From Rhodovulum imhoffii (lineage in GTDB: Bacteria > Pseudomonadota > Alphaproteobacteria > Rhodobacterales > Rhodobacteraceae), in NCBI RefSeq assembly GCF_003046545.1, contig NZ_QAAA01000002.1, positions 1-64,000 of the forward strand: a stretch of DNA of 64,000 nucleotides, read 5' to 3'. Position numbers and translations under genes: made by a program. The notes under the pieces were generated by a model. That model was not told the origin of the DNA, ran no database searches, and worked only from the letters and a program-made list of their open reading frames with translations. This document shows, in pieces, positions 9,145 through 18,103 of this stretch (its first letter is position 1; each line of letters starts with the position of its first letter).

Positions 9145-10431
9145 TTAGCTCCGGTGCCGCTCCAGCCATGCCGCGAGGCGGTCGAGAATCTCTTCCCGGA
9201 TTTCCTCGCGTTCGATTTCCTCGATCGCTTCGGCAAGAAAGGACAGCACCAGCAAATTCGTGGCCTCCCCCTTCGGCACCCCGCGCGAACGCAGGTAGAA
9301 AAGCGCCTCCTCGTCAATCGCACCCGATGTCGACCCATGGGAACAGGCCACATCGTCGGCATAGATCTCCAGCTCCGGCTTGGCAAGGAACTGGCTATCC
9401 TCATCCAGCAGCAGAGATTGGGAAATCTGGTAACCGTCGGTCTTCTGCGCGCCCGGTTGTACCAGAATCTTGCCCTGGAAGACCCCGGTGGCACCGTTGC
9501 GCAGCACCTTCTTGAATACTTGCCGGCTCTCGCAATTCTCCGCATCGTGCGTAACAAAGACCGTATCGTCATGGTGGAACGTCCCATCCCCCACGGCCGC
9601 GCCGGCAACATGCGCCACGGCATTGTCGCCGGTCAATTCGATGATGCACTCATTGCGGGTCAGAATGCCGTTCGCCGTCATGGTAAAGGACTTGAACGTG
9701 CTGCTCTCTCCCAGGCGGGCAAAGACATGGGTCACCGCGCGGCGGTCATGGTCCCGGCCCTGGGTGCGGACATGGTGAAAGGCCGCGCCGTCGGCAACGT
9801 CAACCTCCATTACCTTGTTGAAACGTGCCGCCGCCGGGCCGTTTTCCAGCAGGGTCAGATCTGCGCCTTGTTCGAGACGGATAACATGATGCAGAATGGC
9901 ATCCGATGTTTCAGAGCAGTGCAGGTAAACAAGGTTCACCGGTTTGCTGGCCTGCCCGGTCACACGGATCAGCACGCCGTCGGTTGCGAAGGCCGTGTTC
10001 AGTGCCGCCAGCGGACGCTCCACCGGCGTCTGCCCATGCGCCTCGAGCACACCGTAGATATCCCGCGCCCAATGGATATCCTGATCCTGAGCTTCGGCCA
10101 GGCGGGAAATTTCCACCCCCGCCAGCGCCGGATCGTCGGAGGCGCCGGCATCGAACACGCCATCGACGAAGACCAGTTGCACCCGGTCCATGGTTGAAAA
10201 CGGCGCGCTCTCCCCCGGCTCGAACAGACGCGCGGCCTGCGGTTCGGCGGCGGTCAGCGTCGCGGGATCGGTAAAGCGCCAGTACTCATCGCGCCGTCCG
10301 GGAAGGCCCATTGCCCGCACCCGTGCCAGCGCCCCCTGGCGTGCAGGCAAGGTCCAGCCTGCCGCTTGGGGGAAGGCAAGGGCCGACAACCGCCCCTCGG
10401 TCACATCCTGCCTGACTTGCGGCGCCGCCAT
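9145..10431 (-). CDS. sufD: Fe-S cluster assembly scaffold subunit SufD
   Basis: A protein of 428 residues of the SufB/SufD beta-helix family, partner of SufB and SufC in the SufBCD scaffold. It has the C-terminal family block SHGSTSGAIDEEALFYLRSRG and internal blocks such as CIIELTGDNA and GVFQGKILV. The start overlaps the sufC stop by one base (TAATG), pointing to coupled translation. Confidence 0.95.
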   Translation of the reverse strand: MAAPQVRQDVTEGRLSALAFPQAAGWTLPARQGALARVRAMGLPGRRDEYWRFTDPATLTAAEPQAARLFEPGESAPFSTMDRVQLVFVDGVFDAGASDDPALAGVEISRLAEAQDQDIHWARDIYGVLEAHGQTPVERPLAALNTAFATDGVLIRVTGQASKPVNLVYLHCSETSDAILHHVIRLEQGADLTLLENGPAAARFNKVMEVDVADGAAFHHVRTQGRDHDRRAVTHVFARLGESSTFKSFTMTANGILTRNECIIELTGDNAVAHVAGAAVGDGTFHHDDTVFVTHDAENCESRQVFKKVLRNGATGVFQGKILVQPGAQKTDGYQISQSLLLDEDSQFLAKPELEIYADDVACSHGSTSGAIDEEALFYLRSRGVPKGEATNLLVLSFLAEAIEEIEREEIREEILDRLAAWLERHRS

Positions 10432-11186
10432 TACGCCACCTCCGCAAGAATATCGGCGTAGCCGTTCTGTTCGACCTCCAGCGCCAGGTCTGCACCGCCG
10501 GTTTTCACAATGCGCCCGTCAGCCATGATATGGACGACATCCGGCACGATATGATCCAGCAAACGCTGGTAATGGGTGATGACAAGGAAGCCGCGGTCGG
10601 GGCTGCGCAGGGCGTTCACCCCATCGGCGACCAGCTTCATCGCGTCCACATCGAGGCCGGAATCGGTTTCGTCGAGAATGCACATTCTCGGCTCCAGCAT
10701 CGCCATCTGAAGAATCTCGTTCCGCTTTTTCTCACCGCCGGAGAACCCCATGTTCACAGGCCGCTTGAGCATCTCGGCGTCGATCTGCAGATCTCTGGCC
10801 CTGGCGCGAACCTCCTTCAGGAAAGTCGCGGCGTCCATCTCCTCTTCTCCACGGGCCTTACGCTGGGCGTTCACGGCGGTTCGCAGGAAGGTCATGTTGC
10901 CCACGCCCGGAATTTCCACCGGGTACTGAAATGCCAAAAACAGGCCTGCCGCGGCACGCTCCTCGGGGTCCATCCCCAGCAGGTCGGCCCCACGCAGATG
11001 GGCGGAACCGTCCGTCACCTCATAGCCGTCGCGCCCCGACAGCACGTAGGACAACGTCGATTTGCCCGAACCGTTCGGCCCCATGATCGCGTGGACCTTA
11101 CCGGCCTCCACGGTCAGGTCCACCCCCTTCAGGATGGGCTTGTCCTCTTCTTCGAGTTTGACGTGCAGGTTCTTGATGTTCAGCAT
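10431..11186 (-). CDS. sufC: Fe-S cluster assembly ATPase SufC
   Basis: A soluble ABC-type ATPase of 251 residues. It has Walker A GPNGSGKS at residues 36-43, the signature-region block FSGGEKKRNE typical of SufC, and Walker B CILDETDSGLD. It powers the SufBCD complex. The gene lies between the small YbjQ-like gene and sufD with tight spacing, all on the minus strand. Confidence 0.97.
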   Translation of the reverse strand: MLNIKNLHVKLEEEDKPILKGVDLTVEAGKVHAIMGPNGSGKSTLSYVLSGRDGYEVTDGSAHLRGADLLGMDPEERAAAGLFLAFQYPVEIPGVGNMTFLRTAVNAQRKARGEEEMDAATFLKEVRARARDLQIDAEMLKRPVNMGFSGGEKKRNEILQMAMLEPRMCILDETDSGLDVDAMKLVADGVNALRSPDRGFLVITHYQRLLDHIVPDVVHIMADGRIVKTGGADLALEVEQNGYADILAEVA

Positions 11187-11196
11187 TTCATTTCCC

Positions 11197-11508
11197 TTAT
11201 GCCAGCGAGACGGCCGTGCCCGAGGCCGACACCATCAGCATGTTGTTGATAACTTCATAATCCAGATCGACCCCCACGACCGCGTTGCCGCCGACCGCCT
11301 GCGCCCGTTGCTCCAGTTCGCGCAGGGCTGTTTCGCGGGCCTCGCCCAGCGATTGTTCATAAGCCCCCGACCGCCCCCCGATAATGTCCGTGATACCGGC
11401 AAAGATATCGCGGAACACGTTGGCGCCGAGAATGGCCTCCCCCACGACGACGCCGTGATAAGCGGCGATGGTCTTTCCCTCGACATTCGGGGTGGTGGTG
11501 ACAATCAT
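11197..11508 (-). CDS. YbjQ/UPF0145 family protein
   Basis: A protein of 103 residues of the YbjQ (UPF0145, heavy-metal-binding-like) family, recognisable by [12 protein letters not shown], the [18 protein letters not shown] block and [15 protein letters not shown]. The family forms small oligomers of unknown role. The start at 11508 has GGAGG eight bases upstream and overlaps the preceding stop. Its place inside the SUF operon is suggestive but not proof of an Fe-S function. Confidence 0.88.
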   Translation of the reverse strand: MIVTTTPNVEGKTIAAYHGVVVGEAILGANVFRDIFAGITDIIGGRSGAYEQSLGEARETALRELEQRAQAVGGNAVVGVDLDYEVINNMLMVSASGTAVSLA

Positions 11509-11789
11509 TTCCGATCCTCCGAATTCCGGTGGGCAATGCGCACCCAGCCGATCATGCAAAGCCCCCATAAAACCAGCAGAACCAGCGAAAGCGCCAATTC
11601 CACGAATCCTGCCTGATGGGCGCTCAACCCGGCCTGGTCAGCCAACCAGCGCGCGGTTTCCTCGTCCTCCAGAGACAGAATGAACAAAAGCATCTGTGCG
11701 CTGATCAAAAGCCGCATTGGCATTGTCAGCCCCATCCGCCCGCCGTGGCCCGGCACGACCTGCGTTTCCTGCTTTCGCTGTTCTTTCAT
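11505..11789 (-). CDS. Small membrane protein in the SUF operon
   Basis: A 94-residue protein with two hydrophobic segments (around residues 25-42 and 64-84) joined by an acidic loop, and charged ends. I do not recognise a named family. It lies six bases after sufB and overlaps the YbjQ-like gene by four bases, so it is translated as part of the operon. Function unknown. Confidence 0.7.
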   Translation of the reverse strand: MKEQRKQETQVVPGHGGRMGLTMPMRLLISAQMLLFILSLEDEETARWLADQAGLSAHQAGFVELALSLVLLVLWGLCMIGWVRIAHRNSEDRK

Positions 11790-11795
11790 TTTTGC

Positions 11796-13319
11796 TCATC
11801 CCACGCTGCCTTCCAGCGAAATCGCCACGAGTTGCTGCGCCTCCATGGCGAACTCCATCGGCAGAGCCTGAAGCACTTCCTTGCAGAACCCGTTCACAAC
11901 CAGCGCGACGGCCTCTTCCTCGTCCATCCCGCGCGATCGGCAATAAAACAACTGGTCGTCATCGACCTTAGACGTCGTGGCTTCGTGCTCTACCTTGCTG
12001 GAGGTGTTTCTCACCTCGATATAAGGGACGGTATGCGCCCCGCATTTGTCGCCAATGAGCAAACTGTCGCACTGCGTGTAATTTCGGCTTTCTTTCGCCT
12101 TGGGGTGGATGGAGACAAGCCCGCGATAGGTGTTCTGGGCCTGCCCCGCGCTGATGCCCTTCGACACGATGCGTGAGCGTGTATTCCGGCCCAGGTGCAC
12201 CATCTTGGTGCCGGTATCGGCCTGCTGCCAGTTGTTGGTGATTGCAATGGAATAGAACTCACCCTGGCTGCCGTCGCCACGCAGAATGCAGGACGGGTAT
12301 TTCCACGTCACGGCGGAGCCTGTCTCCACCTGCGTCCACATGACCTTGGAGCGCGGGCCACGGCAGTCAGCGCGCTTGGTGACGAAATTGTAGATACCGC
12401 CCTTGCCGTTTTCATCGCCGGGAAACCAGTTCTGGACGGTGGAATATTTCACCTCTGCGTCGTCCAGCACCACAATTTCCACGACCGCGGCGTGCAACTG
12501 CGCGGTATCGCGCTGAGGTGCGGTACAGCCCTCCAGATAGCTGACATAGGCCCCCTTGTCGGCAATGATCAGCGTGCGCTCGAACTGGCCGGTATTCTCG
12601 GCATTGATACGGAAATAGGTGGACAGCTCCATCGGGCAGCGCACCCCAGGCGGCACATAAACGAACGAGCCGTCGGAAAACACCGCACTGTTGAGCGTCG
12701 CGTAGAAATTATCCGATTGCGGCACCACGGAGCCCAGATATTTCCTCACCAGTTCCGGGTGGTTCCGGATCGCCTCCGAAATGGAGCAGAAGATCACCCC
12801 GGCCTTTTTCAGCTCCTTCTGGAAGGTCGTGCCGACGCTGACACTGTCGAAAACCGCATCGACGGCCACCTTCCGGGCCTCGGCGGGCACGGCATCGGCC
12901 CCTTCGACACCGGCGAGGATCATCTGTTCCTTCAGCGGAATCCCCAGCTTCTGATAGGTTTCCAAAAGCTTCGGATCCACCTCGTCAAGCGACTTCGGCT
13001 TCTCTTGCATGCTTTTGGGGCGCGCGTAGTAATACTGCTTCTGGAAGTCGATTTCGGGGTACTCGACCATCGCCCAGTCAGGCTCTTCCAACTGCCGCCA
13101 GCGCCGGAACGCGGCAAGCCGCCACTCGGTCATCCACTCGGGCTCATCGTTCTTGGACGAGATCAGGCGCACGATGTCCTCGTTCAGCCCCATCGGGGCA
13201 TAATCCATCTCGATCTCGGTTTCCCAGCCGTACTTGTAAGTCCCGGCCATGGACCTGACGGCCTCGACCGTTTCCCTGTCCACGCCGTCCTTCACGTCGG
13301 CCTCGTCAATTGGAGCCAT
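11796..13319 (-). CDS. sufB: Fe-S cluster assembly scaffold SufB
   Basis: A protein of 507 residues, the core scaffold of SufBCD on which clusters are built. Typical blocks are [18 protein letters not shown], the cysteine-containing [20 protein letters not shown] and [17 protein letters not shown], with a C-terminal region like that of SufD. It follows the class I cysteine desulfurase by 42 bases on the minus strand, so the operon order is iscR, desulfurase, sufB. Confidence 0.97.
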   Translation of the reverse strand: MAPIDEADVKDGVDRETVEAVRSMAGTYKYGWETEIEMDYAPMGLNEDIVRLISSKNDEPEWMTEWRLAAFRRWRQLEEPDWAMVEYPEIDFQKQYYYARPKSMQEKPKSLDEVDPKLLETYQKLGIPLKEQMILAGVEGADAVPAEARKVAVDAVFDSVSVGTTFQKELKKAGVIFCSISEAIRNHPELVRKYLGSVVPQSDNFYATLNSAVFSDGSFVYVPPGVRCPMELSTYFRINAENTGQFERTLIIADKGAYVSYLEGCTAPQRDTAQLHAAVVEIVVLDDAEVKYSTVQNWFPGDENGKGGIYNFVTKRADCRGPRSKVMWTQVETGSAVTWKYPSCILRGDGSQGEFYSIAITNNWQQADTGTKMVHLGRNTRSRIVSKGISAGQAQNTYRGLVSIHPKAKESRNYTQCDSLLIGDKCGAHTVPYIEVRNTSSKVEHEATTSKVDDDQLFYCRSRGMDEEEAVALVVNGFCKEVLQALPMEFAMEAQQLVAISLEGSVG

Positions 13320-13361
13320 CGGGTAGCCTCTCTGTCTGCGCCCCGTTTCGGGGGTGTCGGT

Positions 13362-14414
13362 TCAGGCCGCGCGGGCCCGGAATTTTGCCTCTTTCTCCAG
13401 CCACGCTTCGGCAAAGCGCAGCACATCGTCTTCGCGCGTTTGCGGTCCCAGCGAAACCCGGATGGCCGACCCGGCCGTAACCGCGTCGAATCCCATCGCC
13501 CGCAACACCCGGCTTTCGCGCAACTTGCCGCTGGAACAGGCCGATCCCGCCGAAACGGCGAATCCCGCCAGGTCCATCTGCATCACCTGTGTTTCGCCCT
13601 TCCAGCCCGGCGTCGAGAAACAGGAGGTGTTCGGCAGTCGTCTCGCGCCTTTCCCGACAAAAATAGTCTTATTTGCGCCAGCCTCAATAGCCTTTTCTAG
13701 AATATCTCTAATTTTTTCCACACGCGCCCAAACCCCTTCGTCAATATCCCTTACAGCCGCCTCTGCCGCAGCCCCGAACCCCGCGATTCCAATAATGTTT
13801 TCCGTCCCCGCGCGGCGGCCCATCTCCTGCCCCCCGCCGCGGATGCGGGCCGCCAGATCCGTCCCCCGGCACATCACCAGCGCGCCGATACCTTTGGGGC
13901 CGCCCAGCTTGTGGGCAGAAACCAGCGCCATTTGCGCCCCCGTCCAGTTGAAGGCCAGGGGAAGCTTCCCAAAGGCCTGTGTCATATCGCAAACCGCCAG
14001 CCCCCTGGGCAGCCCCTGCACCACCCCGGTTTCGGAATTGGCCAGTTGCAACACGCTGCATGCAGGATCATCGACAACGACACCGCCCCGCGCATCGACC
14101 GGCAGCGTCGGCTCCACCCATGCGGCAACCGCATCGTGTTCCACCCCACCTGCCTGCAACCCCCGCCCGGCGCAGGCCAGCGCGGCGGCTTCGCTGGCGC
14201 CCGAGGTAAAGATGATATCCGCACCCTCGGCCCCCAAGGCCGCCGCCAGCCGCGCGCGGGCCTTCTCCATCAGCGCCCGGGCGGCGCGGCCTTCGGCATG
14301 TACGCTGGAAGGGTTGCCCACCACGTCCATTGCCTCCACCATCGCCGCGCGGGCCTCAGGACGAAGCGGGGCCGTGGCGTTGTAGTCCAGGTAGATACGG
14401 GCGTCTCGGATCAT
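13362..14414 (-). CDS. Class I cysteine desulfurase (IscS/NifS type)
   Basis: A PLP enzyme of 350 residues. The PLP lysine is Lys169 in SAHKLGGPKG, and the catalytic Cys293 is in GSACSSGKL on the long loop of class I enzymes. RAGTENIIGIAGF is also typical. The ATG at 14414 overlaps the iscR stop (ATGA); earlier in-frame Met codons lie inside iscR. Shorter than E. coli IscS (404 residues) and without its C-terminal extension, which IscS uses to contact IscU; no iscU is present here, so SufB is the likely sulfur acceptor. Confidence 0.93.
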   Translation of the reverse strand: MIRDARIYLDYNATAPLRPEARAAMVEAMDVVGNPSSVHAEGRAARALMEKARARLAAALGAEGADIIFTSGASEAAALACAGRGLQAGGVEHDAVAAWVEPTLPVDARGGVVVDDPACSVLQLANSETGVVQGLPRGLAVCDMTQAFGKLPLAFNWTGAQMALVSAHKLGGPKGIGALVMCRGTDLAARIRGGGQEMGRRAGTENIIGIAGFGAAAEAAVRDIDEGVWARVEKIRDILEKAIEAGANKTIFVGKGARRLPNTSCFSTPGWKGETQVMQMDLAGFAVSAGSACSSGKLRESRVLRAMGFDAVTAGSAIRVSLGPQTREDDVLRFAEAWLEKEAKFRARAA

Positions 14415-14872
14415 GGAGCGTCCACCACCTGCAGGATTGCCGGAACCGCCGGGCATGGCGCAAGATCGTTGCGGACGATATCCGACAGCCGCGTTTGGTG
14501 GAGAAACACGTAAACATGGGCCGAGAGCCCCTCCCACAGCCGGTTGGTCAGCGATTGTGCGCGCGACCCGCTGGCCCCACCCGACGCCCCGGCCCCGGTA
14601 TGCATGGCATTCACGGTTTCATCCACTGCGGCCAGAACATCGGCCACCCGAATGTCTCCGGCGGTCCGTGCCAGACGATAGCCCCCACCCGGCCCCCGGA
14701 CGGATTCGACAAGCTCCGCACGGCGCAGTTTGACGAAAAGCTGTTCAAGATAGGGCAGTGAAATGTCCTGGCGGCGAGAGATTTCGGATAACGAGGTCAG
14801 GCCGTCATCCGGCTGAAGCGCCAGATCGACAAGCGCGACCATCGCGTACCGCCCCTTCGTGCTGAGTTTCAT
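14411..14872 (-). CDS. iscR: Rrf2-family regulator IscR, single-cysteine type
   Basis: A protein of 153 residues with the Rrf2 winged helix (MKLSTKGRYAMVALVDLAL, then ISLPYLEQLFVKLRRAELVESVRGPGGGYRLAR in pieces). It is first in the SUF operon and presumably represses it. The three cysteines that hold the [2Fe-2S] cluster in E. coli IscR are absent: the region after MHTG is glycine- and serine-rich, and the only Cys is in LAPCPAVP near the C-terminus. The R. sphaeroides orthologue is known for a similarly unusual one-Cys arrangement. The start at 14872 has GGAGAG upstream. Confidence 0.92.
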   Translation of the reverse strand: MKLSTKGRYAMVALVDLALQPDDGLTSLSEISRRQDISLPYLEQLFVKLRRAELVESVRGPGGGYRLARTAGDIRVADVLAAVDETVNAMHTGAGASGGASGSRAQSLTNRLWEGLSAHVYVFLHQTRLSDIVRNDLAPCPAVPAILQVVDAP

Positions 14873-14930
14873 CGACACTCTCCGCAATGGTTGACTGCGC
14901 GCGGCGAGGTCATTAACTCCAACTCACCCA

Positions 14931-14944
14931 GTCGGCACGCCGAC
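14931..14944. promoter_or_regulatory. 14-bp palindrome upstream of iscR (operator candidate)
   Basis: GTCGGC-AC-GCCGAC, perfect 6-bp arms, in the iscR/hydrolase divergent region. It sits just downstream of the proposed -10 of the iscR promoter, where a repressor would block initiation. It could also be a short RNA hairpin. No known binder is assigned. Confidence 0.4.
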
Positions 14945-14952
14945 GCAACTTC

Positions 14953-14981
14953 GTTTTAGTTAGCCTGATGATTTTCGTCAA
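14953..14981 (-). promoter_or_regulatory. Candidate promoter of the isc/suf operon
   Basis: On the minus strand, TTGACG (14981-14976) and TAAAAC (14958-14953) are separated by 17 bases. The -35 is close to consensus and the -10 is weaker. Transcription would start about 70 bases before the iscR ATG. Confidence 0.45.
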
Positions 14982-15016
14982 GAAATGCAGCAGGCACAAC
15001 TCCCAAAGGGACGCAC

Positions 15017-15670
15017 ATGCCCGAGGTTATTTTTCCCGGCCCCGCAGGCAGGCTTGAAGGGCGCTATCATTCCCAGCCGGGCAAGGATGCCCCGATCGCG
15101 ATCATCCTGCACCCCCATCCGCAATTCGGTGGCACGATGAACAACCGCGTCGTGCACCGCATCCATTACACTTTCCACGAAATGGGCTTCAACGTGCTGC
15201 GCTTCAATTTCCGCGGAGTGGGCCGAAGCCAGGGAGAATACGATCAGGGCGTGGGGGAGTTATCGGACGCTGCCGCGGCCCTCGATTACCTGCAATCCAT
15301 GAACCAGAACGCCAAGCACTGCTGGGTTGCCGGGTTCTCTTTCGGGGCCTGGATCGGCATGCAACTTCTGATGCGGCGACCGGAAATCACCGGATTCGTC
15401 TCGGTAAGCCCACCTGCCAACATGTATGATTTCTCTTTCCTGGCGCCCTGCCCCAATTCCGGCCTGATCATCAATGGCGCCGCCGATCGCGTCGCCCCGC
15501 CCGAAGATACCCACGCCTTGGTGGAAAAACTGCATGACCAGAAGGGTATTACCATCACCCATGAGGAACTTGAAAATGCCGATCATTTTTTCAAGAACGA
15601 TTACCTCGACGGGATGATTGCCAAAGTCGACGCTTATGTGCGACGGCGCCTGACGGAAAACACCCGCTGA
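15017..15670 (+). CDS. Alpha/beta hydrolase
   Basis: A protein of 217 residues of the alpha/beta-hydrolase fold. HPHPQFGGTMNN forms the oxyanion region, NFRGVGRSQGEYD is typical, and the nucleophile elbow is GFSFGAW. A late Asp (INGAADRVAPPED) and His (ADHFF) can complete the triad. The substrate is unknown; relatives are often annotated as putative esterases or dienelactone-hydrolase-like proteins. It is divergent from the SUF operon and followed by a hairpin terminator. Confidence 0.88.
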   Translation: MPEVIFPGPAGRLEGRYHSQPGKDAPIAIILHPHPQFGGTMNNRVVHRIHYTFHEMGFNVLRFNFRGVGRSQGEYDQGVGELSDAAAALDYLQSMNQNAKHCWVAGFSFGAWIGMQLLMRRPEITGFVSVSPPANMYDFSFLAPCPNSGLIINGAADRVAPPEDTHALVEKLHDQKGITITHEELENADHFFKNDYLDGMIAKVDAYVRRRLTENTR

Positions 15671-15673
15671 CCG

Positions 15674-15699
15674 CGCCGCCGCCGGGGAAGGCGGCGTTT
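15674..15699 (+). terminator. Terminator-like hairpin after the hydrolase
   Basis: CGCCGCC (15674-15680) pairs with GGCGGCG (15690-15696) around a nine-base loop and is followed by only three T residues, just past the hydrolase stop. Confidence 0.55.
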
Positions 15700-15809
15700 G
15701 GCGGTACTGGCCACATAAATCGTATACCTTCGCATACTATTGTTCTTTTCCCGTGTTCCTGTTTGCGCTATGACGCGGCAGAACGATTCATCGCAAAACG
15801 GGGGAGCCC

Positions 15810-17024
15810 ATGTCCAAGATCAAAGTCGCGAATCCCGTCGTCGAACTCGACGGCGACGAGATGACCCGCATCATCTGGGATTTCATCAAGAAAAAGCTGA
15901 TCACACCCTATCTGGATCTGGACCTGCTGTACTACGATCTCGGAATCGAGGAACGTGATCGCACCAACGACCAGATCACCATCGACGCCGCCAACAAGAT
16001 CCGTGAAGTCGGCGTAGGCGTGAAATGCGCCACCATCACCCCAGACGAAGCCCGAGTCGAGGAATTCGGCCTCAAGAAAATGTGGCGCAGCCCCAACGGC
16101 ACGATCCGCAACATCCTCGGTGGCGTGGTGTTTCGGGCGCCGATCATCTGCCGCAATGTGCCGCGGCTCGTACCGGGCTGGACACAACCCATCGTCATCG
16201 GCCGCCATGCCTTTGGCGACCAATACCGCGCGACGGATTTTCTCTTTCCCGGCAAGGGCAAGCTGACGATGAAGTTCGTGGGAGAGGATGGTACCGTCAT
16301 CGAGAAAGACGTGTTCGACGCCCCGGCCGCCGGGGTCGCCATGGGGATGTACAATCTCGATGAATCGATCCGCGACTTTGCCCGCGCCTCGTTCAACTAC
16401 GGTCTCAGCCTGGGATGGCCGGTGTATCTTTCCACCAAGAACACGATTCTCAAGGCCTATGACGGACGCTTCAAAGACCTGTTTCAGGATGTGTATGAAC
16501 AGGAGTTCGAAGATCAGTTCAAGAAGGCCGGCATCCATTACGAACACCGCCTGATCGACGACATGGTTGCCTGCGCGATGAAATGGAATGGCGGCTTCGT
16601 CTGGGCCTGCAAGAACTACGACGGCGACGTTCAGTCCGACACCGTCGCCCAGGGGTTCGGCAGCCTCGGCCTGATGACCAGCCAGTTGATGACCCCGGAC
16701 GGCAAGATCGTGGAGGCCGAAGCCGCACACGGCACCGTCACCCGTCACTATCGCCAGCACCAGAAAGGCGAGGAAACCTCCACCAATTCGATTGCCTCGA
16801 TCTATGCCTGGACCGGCGGGCTCAAGCACCGTGCCAAGCTGGACGGCAACGGCGCCCTGCGCAACTTTGCCGAAACGCTGGAGCGCATCGTGGTCGAAAC
16901 CGTCGAATCCGGCTTCATGACCAAGGATCTCGCCCTGCTGGTCGGCCCGGACCAGAAATGGCTCACCACCATGGGTTTTCTCGAGAAGGTGGACGAGAAC
17001 CTCAACAAGGCCCTTGCGGGCTGA
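15810..17024 (+). CDS. icd: NADP-dependent isocitrate dehydrogenase
   Basis: A protein of 404 residues, the TCA-cycle enzyme that oxidises isocitrate to 2-oxoglutarate. Length and motifs match the eukaryote-like homodimeric type: [10 protein letters not shown] at the start, the substrate block [19 protein letters not shown], the metal-site region [20 protein letters not shown], and [18 protein letters not shown] with NADP-binding residues. GGGGGAG precedes the start, and a strong hairpin follows the gene. Confidence 0.96.
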   Translation: MSKIKVANPVVELDGDEMTRIIWDFIKKKLITPYLDLDLLYYDLGIEERDRTNDQITIDAANKIREVGVGVKCATITPDEARVEEFGLKKMWRSPNGTIRNILGGVVFRAPIICRNVPRLVPGWTQPIVIGRHAFGDQYRATDFLFPGKGKLTMKFVGEDGTVIEKDVFDAPAAGVAMGMYNLDESIRDFARASFNYGLSLGWPVYLSTKNTILKAYDGRFKDLFQDVYEQEFEDQFKKAGIHYEHRLIDDMVACAMKWNGGFVWACKNYDGDVQSDTVAQGFGSLGLMTSQLMTPDGKIVEAEAAHGTVTRHYRQHQKGEETSTNSIASIYAWTGGLKHRAKLDGNGALRNFAETLERIVVETVESGFMTKDLALLVGPDQKWLTTMGFLEKVDENLNKALAG

Positions 17025-17030
17025 CGTAAC

Positions 17031-17055
17031 GGGCCGGCCCTCGCGGCCGGCCCTT
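17031..17055 (+). terminator. Hairpin after icd
   Basis: GGGCCGGCC (17031-17039) pairs perfectly with GGCCGGCCC (17045-17053) around five bases, followed by a broken pyrimidine run. It is a probable transcription terminator. Confidence 0.65.
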
Positions 17056-17095
17056 CCTCTGGACATCGGCGCGGTTTCGCGGCATCTGCGAGACC

Positions 17096-17707
17096 ATGGA
17101 TACCGAATTTTCCGACACCCGGCACAGCTTCTTCGATGACGCGCAGGGCCTGCTTGTGGGCACGCTTCTGGTCGCCCTGTCCGTGCAATTACTTGGTAGT
17201 GCGATGCTGACCACCGGACAGATCGCCGGGTTGTCGCTGGTGCTCTCCTACGCATCGGGGCTGCGCTTCGGGCTTTTGTTTTTCGTTCTGAACCTGCCAT
17301 TTTACTGGCTGGCGTTCCGGCGCATGGGGACTGCCTTCACCCTGAAAACCTTTGCCGCAGTCGGCCTGCTTTCGCTTTTCACCGAACTCCTGCCCAATCT
17401 GCTGATCTTTCAAACGGTGCACCCGCTGGCCGGGGCGATTCTGGCTGGGGTGGCGGCGGGCGCCGGCTTGCTGGTGCTGTTTCGGCATGGGGCATCCCTG
17501 GGCGGAATCGGAATCGTGGCTTTCTGGATGCAGGAGACCCGCAGAATACGCGCCGGATGGGTTCAGCTTGGGTTCGATGCCTTTGTCTTCGCTCTGGCGC
17601 TTTGGGTGATGGATCCGGTCACCGTCCTCTATTCCCTCGCCGGGGCGATGGTCACCAACATCATCATTGCGACCAACCACCGCCGCGACCGCTATATCGC
17701 GCGCTGA
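17096..17707 (+). CDS. YitT-family membrane protein
   Basis: A protein of 203 residues with five or six hydrophobic helices and the family-like blocks ASGLRFGLLFFVLNLPFYWLA (in part) and FRHGASLGGIGI. It matches the N-terminal membrane part of YitT proteins (often annotated as permeases) but lacks the C-terminal cytoplasmic domain of the long forms. The transported substrate is unknown. The SMR gene follows ten bases later. Confidence 0.75.
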   Translation: MDTEFSDTRHSFFDDAQGLLVGTLLVALSVQLLGSAMLTTGQIAGLSLVLSYASGLRFGLLFFVLNLPFYWLAFRRMGTAFTLKTFAAVGLLSLFTELLPNLLIFQTVHPLAGAILAGVAAGAGLLVLFRHGASLGGIGIVAFWMQETRRIRAGWVQLGFDAFVFALALWVMDPVTVLYSLAGAMVTNIIIATNHRRDRYIAR

Positions 17708-17717
17708 AGGGGGCCAC

Positions 17718-18053
17718 ATGCCAAAGCAATACGTCTTTCTTCTGCTTGCCGTAATGACCGAAACCGCCGCCACCTCTGCCTTGCAGGCAAGCCAGCAGTT
17801 CACGCGGCTTATTCCCTCTGCAATTGTCGTTCTGGGCTACGCGCTGTCTTTTTACCTGTTGTCTCTGACGCTGAAATACATGCCGCTGGGCATCGTATAC
17901 GCGATGTGGTCCGGGCTGGGCGTGGTTTTCATCGCCCTGATCGGATGGCTGGCATTCAACCAGCGTATCGATATCCCCGCGATTGTTGGCATGGGCCTGA
18001 TCGTGGCAGGAATCGTCGTCATCAACCTGTTCTCTGAAACCGCCATGCACTGA
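17718..18053 (+). CDS. Small multidrug resistance (SMR) family transporter
   Basis: A protein of 111 residues with four transmembrane helices. The essential membrane-embedded Glu of the EmrE family lies in AVMTETAATSAL in helix 1, and LKYMPLGIVYAMWSGLG is the typical helix 3 block. Members export quaternary ammonium or guanidinium compounds. The ATG at 17718 is preceded by AAGGGGG. It is convergent with alaS, with a hairpin in between. Confidence 0.92.
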   Translation: MPKQYVFLLLAVMTETAATSALQASQQFTRLIPSAIVVLGYALSFYLLSLTLKYMPLGIVYAMWSGLGVVFIALIGWLAFNQRIDIPAIVGMGLIVAGIVVINLFSETAMH

Positions 18054-18062
18054 TGGCGCTTT

Positions 18063-18082
18063 GGCGGGGCCCGCACCCCGCC
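18063..18082 (+). terminator. Hairpin between the SMR gene and alaS
   Basis: GGCGGGG (18063-18069) pairs with CCCCGCC (18076-18082) around six bases, between two convergent stops. No T run on either side, so it is weak as an intrinsic terminator. Confidence 0.45.
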
Positions 18083-18103
18083 ATATGGGGCCTGTCAACG
18101 GGC

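Noticed and set aside
6688-14061. Long open frames on the plus strand opposite the SUF genes (up to about 500 codons, for example 12195-13700)
   Set aside because: They lie antisense to well-recognised suf genes, have no family motifs, and arise from the codon bias of GC-rich genes.
15768-17300. A 510-codon minus-strand frame opposite icd
   Set aside because: Antisense to a clear isocitrate dehydrogenase gene, with no recognisable domain.
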